Positions 35,282-45,648 of a stretch of DNA of 64,000 nucleotides are shown one piece after another. The notes below the pieces were generated by a model. It did no database searches and had not been told where the DNA came from. It was given only the letters and a program-made list of their open reading frames with translations. The stretch comes from Panopea generosa (taxonomy: Eukaryota > Mollusca > Bivalvia > Adapedonta > Hiatellidae). The stretch lies in NCBI GenBank assembly GCA_029582155.1, contig CM055901.1, positions 6,180,874 through 6,244,873 on the forward strand. The letters run 5' to 3'. How positions within the stretch are numbered: position 1 is the first letter of the stretch; each line of letters opens with the position of its first letter. The translations under genes and the position numbers were made by a program.

Positions 35282-36772
35282 CTAGCGGAAAAAAGAAACT
35301 GTGCATGGGTATAATATGCTATAACTTAGGAGATATATAAGAAATCGCAAAAAAAAAAAATTTCAACAGGGTTTTATCTGACCTTTATTGAACACCAGCT
35401 CAATTGATATGGTTATTACATCAGCAGCGTCTTGGATAGAGATCAGTTTTTAGAGACATTCTCTAAACAAAGTTCATCTCATCAATACCGTATATATCCA
35501 CCATTGGAATCGATGCTTGCTTGGCAACGACGCCTCATTGATGTGACAAATGTGCTGAAAAATGCCTGGGGAATACCATTCCAGATTCTCACAAGCGCAT
35601 GTGACAGGTCAGGTAACGTCAACGGCTGATTTTGGAGGCGACGTAAGCGACGCTGCATCTCATCCCACACGTGTTCTATAGGCGACACATCCGGTGACAT
35701 TGCAGGCCAGGGCAGCACATTCACATTGTTCTGGATCAAGACGTCGGTGACGACCCGCGCCATGTGCGGGCGAGCGTTATCCTGTTGCAGCGTGGCGTTA
35801 CGTTGCTGCACAAATGGAAGGATGTGAGGACGTATGATTTCGTCACGGTACCTGATGCCTGTAAGTATGCCGTCCACAACCATAACAGCTGTTCTGCCAT
35901 GGGATGAGATGCCACCCCACACCATGACACTACCTCTGCTGAATGGACGTCGTTGAATCACACAACTGTCATGGAAACGTTCACCAACACGACGGTACAC
36001 TCTAGAACGACCGTCGCTGCTGTCCAGATGAAACCTGAACTCATCCGTGAAAAGAACACGTGCCCAGTCCTGTTGCGTGAAGTGTATGTGTCACCAGGCA
36101 AAACGTGCTACACGATGACGTTGCTGGAGAACAGGACGTATGGCTGGACGTCGTGGACGTATGCCTTGTTCAAGTAATCGATTACGTACCGTTTGGGGAC
36201 CAATTTTTCTAAGGCCAGGAATACATCTAGCCGTCAAAGTAGCAGTTCTGAGTCGTTCACAGAGATGAACGACCCGGATGTACGTATCCTGGCGATTAGA
36301 CGTTACGCGTGGGCGTCCTGACCGAGGCCGATCTCTGGTGGTCCCAAACTGTTGGTACCGTCTCCAAAAGGCGTTTACAGTATTTTGGTGCACACCAAAT
36401 TGTCTGGCAACGTCAGTATGACGTACACCAGCTTCAATCATGCCTACGGCGCGGCATCTGTTAGTTTCATTCAACCTTGGCAAGACGTTTTTCAAAATTA
36501 TGCTGGTTTTGTGTCTTACCAGTATCAACACTATGCTTTTACACAGGTTTAGGCGACAAACGTGTTTGCGATTGACTGCTGACCGAAAAAAAACGTGAAA
36601 ACGAAGACGTTGGCCAGACAGACAAACTACCTGTGCGTGCAACTCATGCACTGACCAGTGTAAATGACCGAGAGGGATACACAACTTACCTGTGTAAAGT
36701 TTTAAGCTTTAATTTATAAAATTGAGCGATACATGAACATTTTACACTTGCACAGTTTCTTTTTTCCGCTAG
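35282..36772 (-). mobile_element. Tc1-family transposon, complete, 1491 bp
   Basis: The 24-bp ends CTAGCGGAAAAAAGAAACTG then TGCA are perfect inverted copies at 35282 and 36772, and the flanking dinucleotide is TA on both sides (35280-35281, 36773-36774). One transposase frame fills the interior on the minus strand. Identical ends and a transposase with only one stop indicate a recent insertion. It lies within the presumed intron between the SET and recombinase exons. Confidence 0.93.
35482..36684 (-). pseudogene. Tc1-type transposase (DD34E), one in-frame stop
   Basis: The transposase cuts and joins the element ends at TA sites. The N-terminal part has LNETNRCRAVGMIEAGVRHT, the HTH 'DVARQFGVHQNTVNAFWRRY' and the AT-hook-like GRPR (RPRSGRPRVT). 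A second HTH region holds GIPGLRKIGPQTVRNRLLEQ. The catalytic part has FTDEFRF (first D), QQDNARPHMAR (second D) and SPIEHVWDEM (E), spaced 34 residues, so DD34E. A TGA at 36091-36093 right after RVARFAW is the only break; the frame on either side is the same. It is a plausible CGA to TGA change. The usual start would be just before LPRLNETN, where the codon is now GTC, so the open frame upstream to 36684 is probably untranslated leader. Confidence 0.92.
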
Positions 36773-36902
36773 TATATTTATATATTCAGAGAAATCTGAA
36801 TCATAGATAAAACAATAATAAATTATACAATTCCTGACCAACCAATTTTTTTGACAGTGAAACAGGAAACACATATTTACACCTAGTGAATAATAATTGT
36901 AC

Positions 36903-37049
36903 CAATAAGTTATCTTGTTATGCTTGAACAAAAATTTCAAGCCGCAGACGGAATCATTTTCTTCACATTCAATGGCAGCTGACAAGCCTCCTTTATACTC
37001 TAAGAGAAATTCTCCTCGTGAAAACCGCTTACCAGCAAATACTCCATGA
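36903..37049 (-). CDS. Host gene, exon S2: SET-domain N-terminal half
   Basis: Acceptor TTTTTCAG (minus strand) at 37050; proposed donor GTACAA at 36902. It reads GHGVFAGKRFSRGEFLLEYK, then GGLSAAIECEENDSVCGLKF and LFKHNKITYW. 'GVFA.. F.RGEF..EY.G' is the start of a SET methyltransferase domain (SET-N), closest in style to KMT5A/SETD8-like proteins. SET proteins transfer methyl groups from S-adenosylmethionine to lysine. The catalytic half (RxxNH and GEEI.YDY motifs) is not found downstream, so the domain is incomplete here. The donor is the least certain border: the frame stays open beyond it for a while. Confidence 0.7.
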
Positions 37050-37394
37050 CCTGAAAAATATATAGATTTTGAAAGCTGAAGAATGATTTATACATGGAAA
37101 TATGGCCAAACTTTATAATCGATCATCTTGGTTTTTTTTGGTCATTTTCAAGGAAGGAGTTGTTTAAGTAAAGCTTCCTTTTCTTAATTTCCATTTTAAA
37201 AATAATATGATTTTTACAACCGACCTACCCTTTTTTCTGGCAAGTGGAAACAAGGGCTGTTACGGGTAGCAAAATGGTGCCAAATATATCTGCCGATATC
37301 AACACGACCCACAGCCGGGTATACAACTATGAGTGAATCTTTGCAGACATTAAGCTCTACTCACAGTGACATACTAGTCGCTACTGCTACTTAC

Positions 37395-37514
37395 CAATGT
37401 ATGTACCAATAAATTTTAACACAAAGTCTAACTCATTGTTTCCCCTCTTAGCATCTTCATCTGGACTCTTTGGTTTCACCTTTCTGGAGCTAGTCCTTGA
37501 TGTTTTCATTCCGT
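37395..37514 (-). CDS. Host gene, exon S1: N-terminal exon before SET
   Basis: Acceptor TTTTAG and donor GTAAGT on the minus strand. The frame reads MKTSRTSSRKVKPKSPDEDA, then KRGNNELDFVLKFIGTYIG, with the ATG at 37507-37509 as the likely start (the two codons before it are also open, so an upstream exon is possible). Phase 1 at the donor fits S2 exactly, giving FIGTYIG-HGVFAG, the standard lead into a SET domain. The N-terminus is basic and Ser-rich, possibly a nuclear localisation signal. Confidence 0.7.
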
Positions 37515-38330
37515 CTAAAATGATAAACAGACTTTAGTGTAACCTTTCAGACCTGAACTTTAATTGCACATGTTTGTTTGCAAATTATGCAAGTTGTACA
37601 AATTTTATTATTTCATACACAAGCAAAGATTCTCACCAGAAATATGAAATGTTGTATGTGGTACTCATAACTAAGTTGTACCTCATTGCGTTCAACAATT
37701 GACAGTGCATTACAGTGAATATCGCCTGCAATTTTTTATATATTGTAAATCACATACAAATATTTGGGATATTGTGCTACTCCAACCCCATGGTTGAAAA
37801 TAAGCACTCGCCCACTCGCATTTGCGAGTAAATTTATCAGGGGGCGACGAATCCTTTCAGTTCCTCTCGCTCACTTGGCGAATGCATTTTTCGCACCTGT
37901 AAACAAGTGCTATTTTTTAGTTTTCCTCGGATGTCCTTATCTAGTTCACGCTTGAAGCGTGGAGTGGTGTGTAACCTGTTTACAACTTGTGAAATTTATC
38001 GATGATACTGTTTTTTCGATTAAGTCATTTTCTGTGGTTAGAATACGTTTATATTAACAGGACACACAGCTTATAAGGTATTGAACATATCTGTCGATTT
38101 GCATTTTTGAAATACAGACTAGTTATCGTGATATTTGATTGACATTTTTGGAGGTGTACCGCTGTATTATATTTGGTGGGTGGGGTGTATACAAGCTTAT
38201 ACCCCACGGGCAGAGCGGGAAATTCGTCACGCTTGAGTACACACGATAAGTTTATGTTGTAATACACGACAAGAGAAGTGCACGAATCAACGGTTCACCT
38301 GTTCAAATTAAGCCACACCGAACATTTAAG

Positions 38331-39533
38331 ATGTCTTGTCTTAACTATGACAATATAACCCAAGATGCGGAGGCTTATGTTGATTCTATCATGTCGTCCC
38401 AACGGATAACGCGAGTTAATACGCCACAACATAGTGGACGTAAGAGACATCTTTCTGTTCCCCTCGCTAATGATAGTACAGTGAAGAAGGCCAGAAATGA
38501 CGATCCGTGTCGCGTTAGGGTGACCGCTAAACGTTCGCTTTATCAAGCCGCGCCTACTCCTGCTCCCCGTAATATCAATGTTACTCAGGCGGAGGTCCAT
38601 CACGACTCGGATATAGGTGTTAAGGATATTCTAGCCAAGATATCCGCAGACATGCATATGCTTTTTACCTCGCTGTCCGAGCGTATTGATAAGTTAGAAG
38701 TTAACTTGAGCAACGGATTGAGCAACGGATATCTGCCAAAGTGGCTCAACTGTTGGACAAACGCGTCAACGTGGAACTAGGGCGCATTAAGAAAGATGTC
38801 GACTCTAAACTCGACATTTTCAGAGACACATTACGTGAAGAGATCGCTGATGATCTTCAAGAGATAAACAATAAAATGAGTTCTCTTGTGACTCCTGCGA
38901 CAAACAATATACCGGATATTTCTCTGAATGTTGTCATTAGAAATCTCCCCGAAAGTGTCAACGAAAATCTGGATGAGAAGGTCAACTCACTTATTTCACA
39001 TGGCCTGAAAATTAATTCTGTTTCTGTTGCCAGTACAGAACGTAAACTGTCAAATAATAACAGTAGAGCCGGTGTGGTAATCGCTAAGTTGAAATCTAGT
39101 GCCGATAAAAGTAAGGTAATGTCTTCCAAGTCTTCATTAAAGAATAACCGTCAATATCCTGACGTTTTTATCCATAATGACCAAACAAGAGAATCGCTTG
39201 ATGTCTAATAATTTCAATACCATCATTGATGCCATCAACCGCGGTGATAAATTGTCACTACATGGTTCGCGAGTTGTGAATAGACGCAACCACCACAATG
39301 GTAACACTCGTGATAACGGCTATCATACTCGAGGCGGTAGTACGAGGCCCAGGTCCGATAATTCAACTGACGCTTCTACGGGATCGGTTTCACACTCTGG
39401 TGCTGCTCAAACCTCGGGTCAACAAGGTCAGAACTCAAACAGACAGAGCAAACACAGCTGGAACACGGCAAATGGCAGGCGTGGCGGTCGAGGATATGGT
39501 CGACGTGGTAATGGACATAGAGGTCGTTGCTAG
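38331..39533 (+). pseudogene. LINE A ORF1 (coiled coil, basic RG-rich tail), two frameshifts
   Basis: ORF1 proteins of LINEs bind the element RNA. The first frame starts MSCLNYDNITQDAEAYVDSI. After KLEVNL (about 38708) one base is missing and the protein continues as EQRIEQRISAKVAQLLDKRV, a coiled coil. A conserved LNVVIRNLPESVNE segment looks like the RRM-like fold of LINE ORF1s. A second shift near 39185-39195 (HNDQTRES to RLMSNNFNTI) leads into a Gly/Arg/Asn-rich tail ending GRRGGRGYGRRGNGHRGRC and TAG at 39531-39533. Total about 400 codons. No CCHC knuckle. The TAG is in the same frame as ORF2, see the findings. Confidence 0.8.
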
Positions 39534-42500
39534 GTACACGTCGGGTTCTGGAATGTTAGGGGTTGGAATTGTGATTCTACTAGTGATAATTTTATGTTGA
39601 GGTCATCATGTTTGAACTCTCTAAACCTAGATATCATAGGCATTGCCGAATCCCATCTTAAAGCTAGTGATGTACTACAGCTAGAAGGTTACCAATGGTA
39701 CGGTAATAATCGCAAAAACTTACATATACGGGCTAGGACGGGTTCTGGGGGAGTTGGACTTTTTATTCGCAATGACATTGTAAAGTGGTTTAATTTATCT
39801 GTTCTAGATAACACTAGAGAAGGTTACAACTTACTCATAAAACAGAAGATATCGTGATTTTACCATGCGTATGTTACCTTCCTCCCGAGAACTCGTCCCG
39901 TCACGTAGATGCTTTTAATTTTTACGATAATCTTTTGACGAATATGTATGAATACCAAAATGTAGGAATACCGTTTATATGTGGAGATTTCAAAAGCCGT
40001 TGTGGCGATAATAATGATTTTATTGTTGGTGTTGATTCTTTGTGTGAAAGAAATGTCGTTGATTTTAAGACCAATGCATTTGGTGATATTTTAATTGAAT
40101 TTCTTATTAATGCCAATATGTGTATTCTTAATGGTCGTAATTTTATAAACAATGATTTTACATCTATTTCTACTAAAGGTTGTTCCGTTGTTGACTTCTG
40201 TTTAGTAAGTCATGATAATTTATCACTGTTCGATGATTTTTCAGTTGTACGTGCTGTTGATGCCATCAACCTTTGTAATAATATTTGTGCAATTGCTCCA
40301 ACAAGTATTCCAGATCATTCAGTATTAACATGGTGTATAAAGTTTGAAAATCCAACTGTTTTTACGAATAAATCAGATGTTACTGATGGATACGATAAAT
40401 TTGACGTACATAGTATGCCAAATGATTTTTTGGCTGGTACTGATATTGTTACCAAGGTTAATGCCGCAATTGCAGACTTGGAAGGCAGTCTCCGTTCACA
40501 AATTGATATCGATGTGGCTTTTAATGGCTGGTGTGACATTGTTAATCATGAAATGTATAACCGGCTGCCTTTGAGGTCTGTATGTTGCGGCATTAACAAT
40601 AAGAAAAGGCGCATTGGAAAGCCTTGGTGGAATAATACTTTGACTGATTTATGGAACTCTGTTTGTAAGTCTGAAAAAGATTGGTTAAACTGTAATGTTA
40701 TTTATCTAAAAAATAAACTCAAATCTTATTACTGTTATGCTAGAAAGTTATTTGATAGAGAGGTTCAACGCTCTAAACGCCATCATTGGTATAAAATACA
40801 AGATGATATGTTAAATGATATAAATAATGATCCAAAAGAATTCTGGAAATCTATTGGTAAAATAGGCATACATAATAACAAGAAAAAGTCATTTCCAATG
40901 GAGGTTCTTCTGGATGATGGTAACTTGACTTCAGATGTTAAGGATGTTTTAAGTAAATGGGAGAAAGATTATAGTAACCTTTATAACACTACTATTGATT
41001 CTATAAGAACTAATGATCATAATAATGTTGGTAACACGAATACTAGTTTTATTTTGGATGAGCATATATCTATTCTAGAAGTAAAAAAAGCTATTGAAAA
41101 TGCTAAAAAAGGTAAAGCACATGGTATAGATAAAATACCGGTGGATGTTCTTAAAAATGATACTTCGGTATACTTTTTACATGTTCTTTTTAATGTTTGT
41201 TTTAATAATGGTTGTATTCCATCTTTATTGGGTAAATCTATTATATATCCTATACCTAAGTCAAGCTCCGCCGACCCAAAAGACCCACTCTCTTATAGGG
41301 GTATATCATTATCATCATCCATGTATAAATTGTATAGTTCTATATTGAATAATCGTCTACATATTTGGTCGGAAAATAATAATAAAATTGTTGACGAGCA
41401 GAATGGTTTTCGGAAAAAACGTAGCACAATAGACCAACTTTCATCTCTAACAAATATTATAGATACTAGGAAAAAGCTTAAACGCTCTACATTCTGTGCT
41501 TTCATTGATTTTAAAAAAGCTTACGATTACATCAATAGAGACAAGCTTTGGGAAAGATTGCAGTGTATTGGTGTTTCTAGTAAAATGCTTGTAGCTGTCA
41601 AATCTTTATATGCATCTGTTTCCTCCTGTGTGAGGGTAAATAATTTTTATACCAACTGGTTTCCAGTGAATTCTGGTTTAAGACAAGGCTGTTCATTGTC
41701 ACCCGTATTATTCAATTTGTTTATAAATGACCTAGCATTACGTATAAAATCCCTTGGTAAAGGTATCTGTATTGATAATGAAAATGTTAGCATTTTAATG
41801 TATGCTGATGATATTGTACTTCTTGCTGAAAATGAAGAAAACCTGCAGCATATGCTTAATGAGTTAAATAGCTGGTGTAGTATTAACAGTATGACAATTA
41901 ACTTTACTAAGAGTAGCATCGTACATTTCAGACCATTGTCAATTGCTAAATCAGATATTGTATTTACTTGCGGTGACAATGTTCTAACTTATACTGATAA
42001 ATATGTATATCTTGGATTAACATTGACAGAGCATCTAGATTTTAAGGTAACTGCAAAAATAGTGGCTCAAAGCGCTGGTCGTGCTCTAGGTTTACTTATT
42101 GCCAGGTATAAAAGCTTAGGTGGAATGCCCCATAAAGTATTTACAAAGTTGTTTAATTCACTTGTTTGGTCTGTTATATCGTATGGAGCTACAATATGGG
42201 GCGTTAAATCTTATTCGTGCATAAATTCAATACAAAATAGGGCGATGCGATTTTTTCTGGGAACTGGCAAATATACACCTACTGCAGCCATTTCAGGCGA
42301 TATGGGTTGGGTCCCTCCAATAGTCAAACAATGGAAATGTATAGCCAGACATTGGGTACGCAACATCTATACAATTGATACAAGATTAAATAAAAGAATA
42401 TTTATTTGGGCACGAAATAAAGCTAATAACTCTTGTAAAAATTGGGTTTTCACAGTTATAAATCAATTTGATAGTTTACAGCTTCATATTCATACATACT

Positions 42501-43024
42501 CAAACATTAACAAAATTAAATTTGTTGATACTGTACTTGAAAAGATGATGTCTATATATATTACGGAGTGGAAAGCAAGTGTAAATCAAACAACTAGTAT
42601 ACGTGGTAATGGACGTAACAAATTAAGAACTTATAGGCTTTTTAAAAATGATTATGAAGTAGAAAATTACTGTAAAATTGTGCTACCAATGAAGCATAGA
42701 TCAGCGTTTGCAAAATTCAGATGTGGTGTTGCGCCATTAAAACTAGAAACTGGTCGATATGAGGGTATTAATGAGAATGACCGGTTATGTCCTTTCTGTA
42801 GTGATGCTATAGAAGATGAGTGTCATGTTATTTTAAAATGTGCCTCTTATAAAGATATTAGGACAGATCTGATGCTTAAAGCAGTAAGCATAGATGCAAA
42901 CTTTAATAATTTTGATGACTGTAATAAAATGAAGTTTCTCTTTTCCAATAAAGATATGATAAGAATATGTGCCAAAACCTGTTTTACAATACTACAAAAA
43001 CGTAGAAATATTTTATATAAATAA
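39534..43024 (+). pseudogene. LINE A ORF2 (endonuclease-reverse transcriptase), one frameshift
   Basis: Directly after the ORF1 stop the frame reads VHVGFWNVRGWNCDSTSDNF, DIIGIAESHL and GGVGLFIRNDIV, the start of an APE-type endonuclease. Near 39825-39850 a frameshift moves it to LTHKTEDIVILPCVCYLPPE. The endonuclease continues with FICGDFKSRCG (Lys where GDFN is usual) and IPDHSVLTW. RT motifs follow: SYRGISLSSSMYKLYSSILN, FIDFKKAYDYINRDKLWERL, GLRQGCSLSPVLFNLFINDL, and YADDIVLLA at 41801-41812. Thumb and C-terminal regions follow, then the cysteine cluster RLCPFC…DECHVILKC. Stop at 43022-43024. The RT is open over 1056 codons. Copying is by target-primed reverse transcription. The clade is not assigned with certainty. 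Confidence 0.88.
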
Positions 43025-43475
43025 TGTATTATATCTTAAATGTAAAACAAATTAATTTTATATTATGTTGAGAAATCGGTGCTAATCAGGTCATTCCAGA
43101 TCTGATCTGGGGTGATAACTGATCTTTTAAAATATTTTTTAAAAAGCTTTTGACTATATAGCGATGCATTTGCATTTATTTTTCCTTTCACGATTTAACA
43201 AAAGTTATTTTAATAATCTTTTAGGTCTCGAGCCAAGATTAGCGCCGGTGTCTCAATTCTTAGTGTATAATGCTTTATAGTATACATCTTTTTCAAAAAT
43301 AATGCATGAATAATCTGTGATAGTTGTATATATTTTATGTCAATTAATATTATAGCGATAGTCTCTTGTAATTCTAATATTGAATGGCTATGTACGTTGT
43401 ATGTGTTACTGTATGTTTTATTTATATGTTTGTACATAGATGAGACTTAAATAAAGATATATTCAAAGAATAATA
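43025..43475 (+). other. LINE A 3' UTR
   Basis: About 450 bp of AT-rich sequence without an ORF, ending 'acttaaataaagatatattc' with an AATAAA polyadenylation signal. It also contains a short palindrome 'tccagatctgatctgggg'. The exact 3' junction and target duplication were not resolved. Confidence 0.55.
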
Positions 43476-44624
43476 GTGTATTAGTGCAAAGCGATCCTTT
43501 AACTGAGATTGGAGTCTGCGCATGCGCCTGTCGGATGCTCAAAAACAGACTAATAAAAAAGCAATAGTTTTCTGAAAACAAAAGATGTACATGTAGGTCA
43601 TTCAATGATCAATGGGCAGAAAAACAGGCAATGGCTTAGAAACATGGTAAATGGAATGGTTTGCCTTATCTGCTAAAAACATTGCTCAGACGATTTAAAA
43701 AAAAAACGGAGTAAAAATGGAATTGTTCATGTCAAGGACTTGAATCTAAACTTGACGGTTCGCGTCACATATTTTCAAAATAAAATGACTGTATACATGT
43801 ATTTAAGTTTCTTTATTAATTTTTATAATATTTCCATTGTGAAACATGTTGTAAATCCCAATATTTTTATGATAAACGTTTATAACTCAAATTTGTCAAA
43901 GTTTTACCATGTTTACAAACATGGCGTTGAAACTGGTAGTAAGAACAGGAGCAGGGATAGAATGCGTACATTAAATTAGTTATATACGTAAATGATGATA
44001 AATCACTTTTAATAACATCATTTTACTTTTTCATTCTAAATCATATATATAAATTAAGTATTGATTATATAAAAAAAACATGCCAATTTCAATATCTATG
44101 TTAAACCTGTCCAAAACTTGTCTTGTTTTCTTTTAAATCAATAACAATGCCATTTTAAGTTTTTTTCAAATCAGAGTGTGGGCTACCATTTTTTTATGTG
44201 GGCTCCTAAACTTGTAACAACAGGGGCCCACCTGGCCCAAGGTTTCAGGTGTTATTTTCAACCCTGAACCCGCTGCATGTTTTACATAACTAAAATGTAC
44301 TTTTACATGTGTTTAAAGTATAGTTTGTCATTACCAGACGATTCTCAGATAAACATACTTGGATTTGACATTATATACTGATATGATGACAGAATATACT
44401 GACATTTTTACATTTGGTGTGGCAATACTATTCTATATTAATAGTAAATTACCATCACGAGCAGCTTCGTCATGAGGCTATAACTGATTAGTTTACGAAT
44501 TCAAGTAACATAAGAAAAAGCTTCTTAAAACTGAAAAAATATACATTGTTTAAAGTATGTTTCCCGTTTTGGGCTGTATGATTAAATAAACTATAGAAAT
44601 GCCTATTCGATATATGCATAAGCC

Positions 44625-44913
44625 GGGCCCGATTAGCTTAGTCGGTTACGCGTCTGATTATCAATCCAGGGGTCGTGAGTTCGAATCCCCCGCCCGGCAA
44701 CAGTCTACGTGATGATTGATATACGACATTGTGTCTCATTATCATTCGTCTCTCACCACTGATTCAAGTGAAAAAGTTATCAGTTACTTGCGGAGATGGG
44801 GTGTGTTGAGTACTGGTTAATCCCAGGAAACAGTGGTTAGGTTAACTGATCGTCTGTTAGCCCTCGATGGCATAAAAATGACGCTAAATATGCAATCAAT
44901 CAATCAATCAATC
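44625..44913 (+). mobile_element. tRNA-derived SINE, copy 3
   Basis: Full-length: head GGGCCCGATTAGCTTAGTCG (one change in the A box), intact B box GAGTTCGAATCCC, common body, tail of five AATC units. The flanks share 'tcgatata' (left 44608-44616, right after the tail), a probable target duplication. Confidence 0.93.
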
Positions 44914-45018
44914 GATATACATACAAACCCAAAGATCAGTCCAAAATGTTGAGGTACCAACAAAGATTTGTTGTTTCAGTGATAAAACTCTATAACCATT
45001 TGCTACATATTTTCTGTC

Positions 45019-45302
45019 GGGCCCGATTAGCTCAGTCGGTTACGCGTCTGACTATCAATCCTGGGGTCCTGATTTCGAATCCCCACCCAGCAACAGTTTC
45101 CGTGATGATTGATATACGACATTATGTCTCATTATCATTGGTCTCTCTCACCACTGATTCAAAAATTGGGAAAGTTATCAGTAACTTGCGGAGATGGGGT
45201 GTACTTGAGTATTGGTTAATCCCAATAAACAGTGGTTAGATTAACTGATCGTCTGTTAGCCCTCGATGGCATAAAAATGATGCTAAATATTCAATCAATC
45301 AA
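45019..45302 (+). mobile_element. tRNA-derived SINE, copy 4
   Basis: Same family as copies 1 to 3, 106 bp downstream of copy 3 and in the same orientation. The B box is slightly changed (GATTTCGAATCCC) and a few bases are inserted in the body ('ctctctcaccactgattcaa', then 'aaattggg'). Target duplication 'tacatattttctg' (45004-45016) and 'tacatattttttg' (45303-45315). Confidence 0.93.
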
Positions 45303-45399
45303 TACATATTTTTTGAAATGAAATTCACACACAAAACATACCCTAAACACTGGCACTTTTCGTTTTCTGTGGTAATTTCTGTTTGCAATCATCGGCACA

Positions 45400-45648
45400 C
45401 TAAATAATATTTATGACTGTATCTTCTATTTTGCGTTTGAAAATGAACTCAGCCAGTTTCAGCAATGCTTTTGTGGAAAATACATATAAGGTAAAATTTA
45501 GATGTGTTTTGCCATACTCATCGAAGTCCGCGTGAAATTCAAGCCCATGAAAAATCAGAAAGTATATACATTGGTCCCAGCTATTGTAATCTTTGGTGAC
45601 AATATAGCCTACTGATTTTTGAGCCATATTTTGGTGGCAATACGCCAT
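45400..45648 (-). CDS. Hypothetical small protein or exon, 82 aa
   Basis: An intact frame starting MAYCHQNMAQKSVGYIVTKD, with YNSWDQCIYFLIFHGLEFHA and STKALLKLAEFIFKRKIEDT. The composition (W, H, C, D spread evenly) and higher GC than the flanks look coding, and it does not overlap a recognised repeat. An in-frame TGA lies just upstream of the ATG. No signal peptide and no domain recognised. It could be a host single-exon gene, the last exon of one, or chance. Confidence 0.35.
   Translation of the reverse strand: MAYCHQNMAQKSVGYIVTKDYNSWDQCIYFLIFHGLEFHADFDEYGKTHLNFTLYVFSTKALLKLAEFIFKRKIEDTVINII

Larger units (their letters stand above)
37783..44266. mobile_element. Possible hAT-like element split by LINE A
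   Basis: The left end 'catggttgaaaataagcact', then 'cgcccactcgcatttgcgag', is hAT-like and similar to the 31.0 kb element. At 44240-44266 'aggtgttattttcaaccctg' is an inverted match (CAxGGTTGAAAATAAxAC, about 15 of 17). If these are two ends of one element, LINE A (about 38.2-43.5 kb) inserted into it. No clear target duplication; two unrelated ends remain possible. Confidence 0.4.

Noticed and set aside
35736-36552. Plus-strand and alternate frames within the Tc1 element
   Set aside because: Shadows of the minus-strand transposase.
44625-44700. Possible true tRNA gene at the SINE head (also at 15071, 32256 and 45019)
   Set aside because: The head is followed by a conserved SINE body and tail with target duplications in all copies, and the anticodon arm pairs poorly. 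SINE heads, not tRNA genes.
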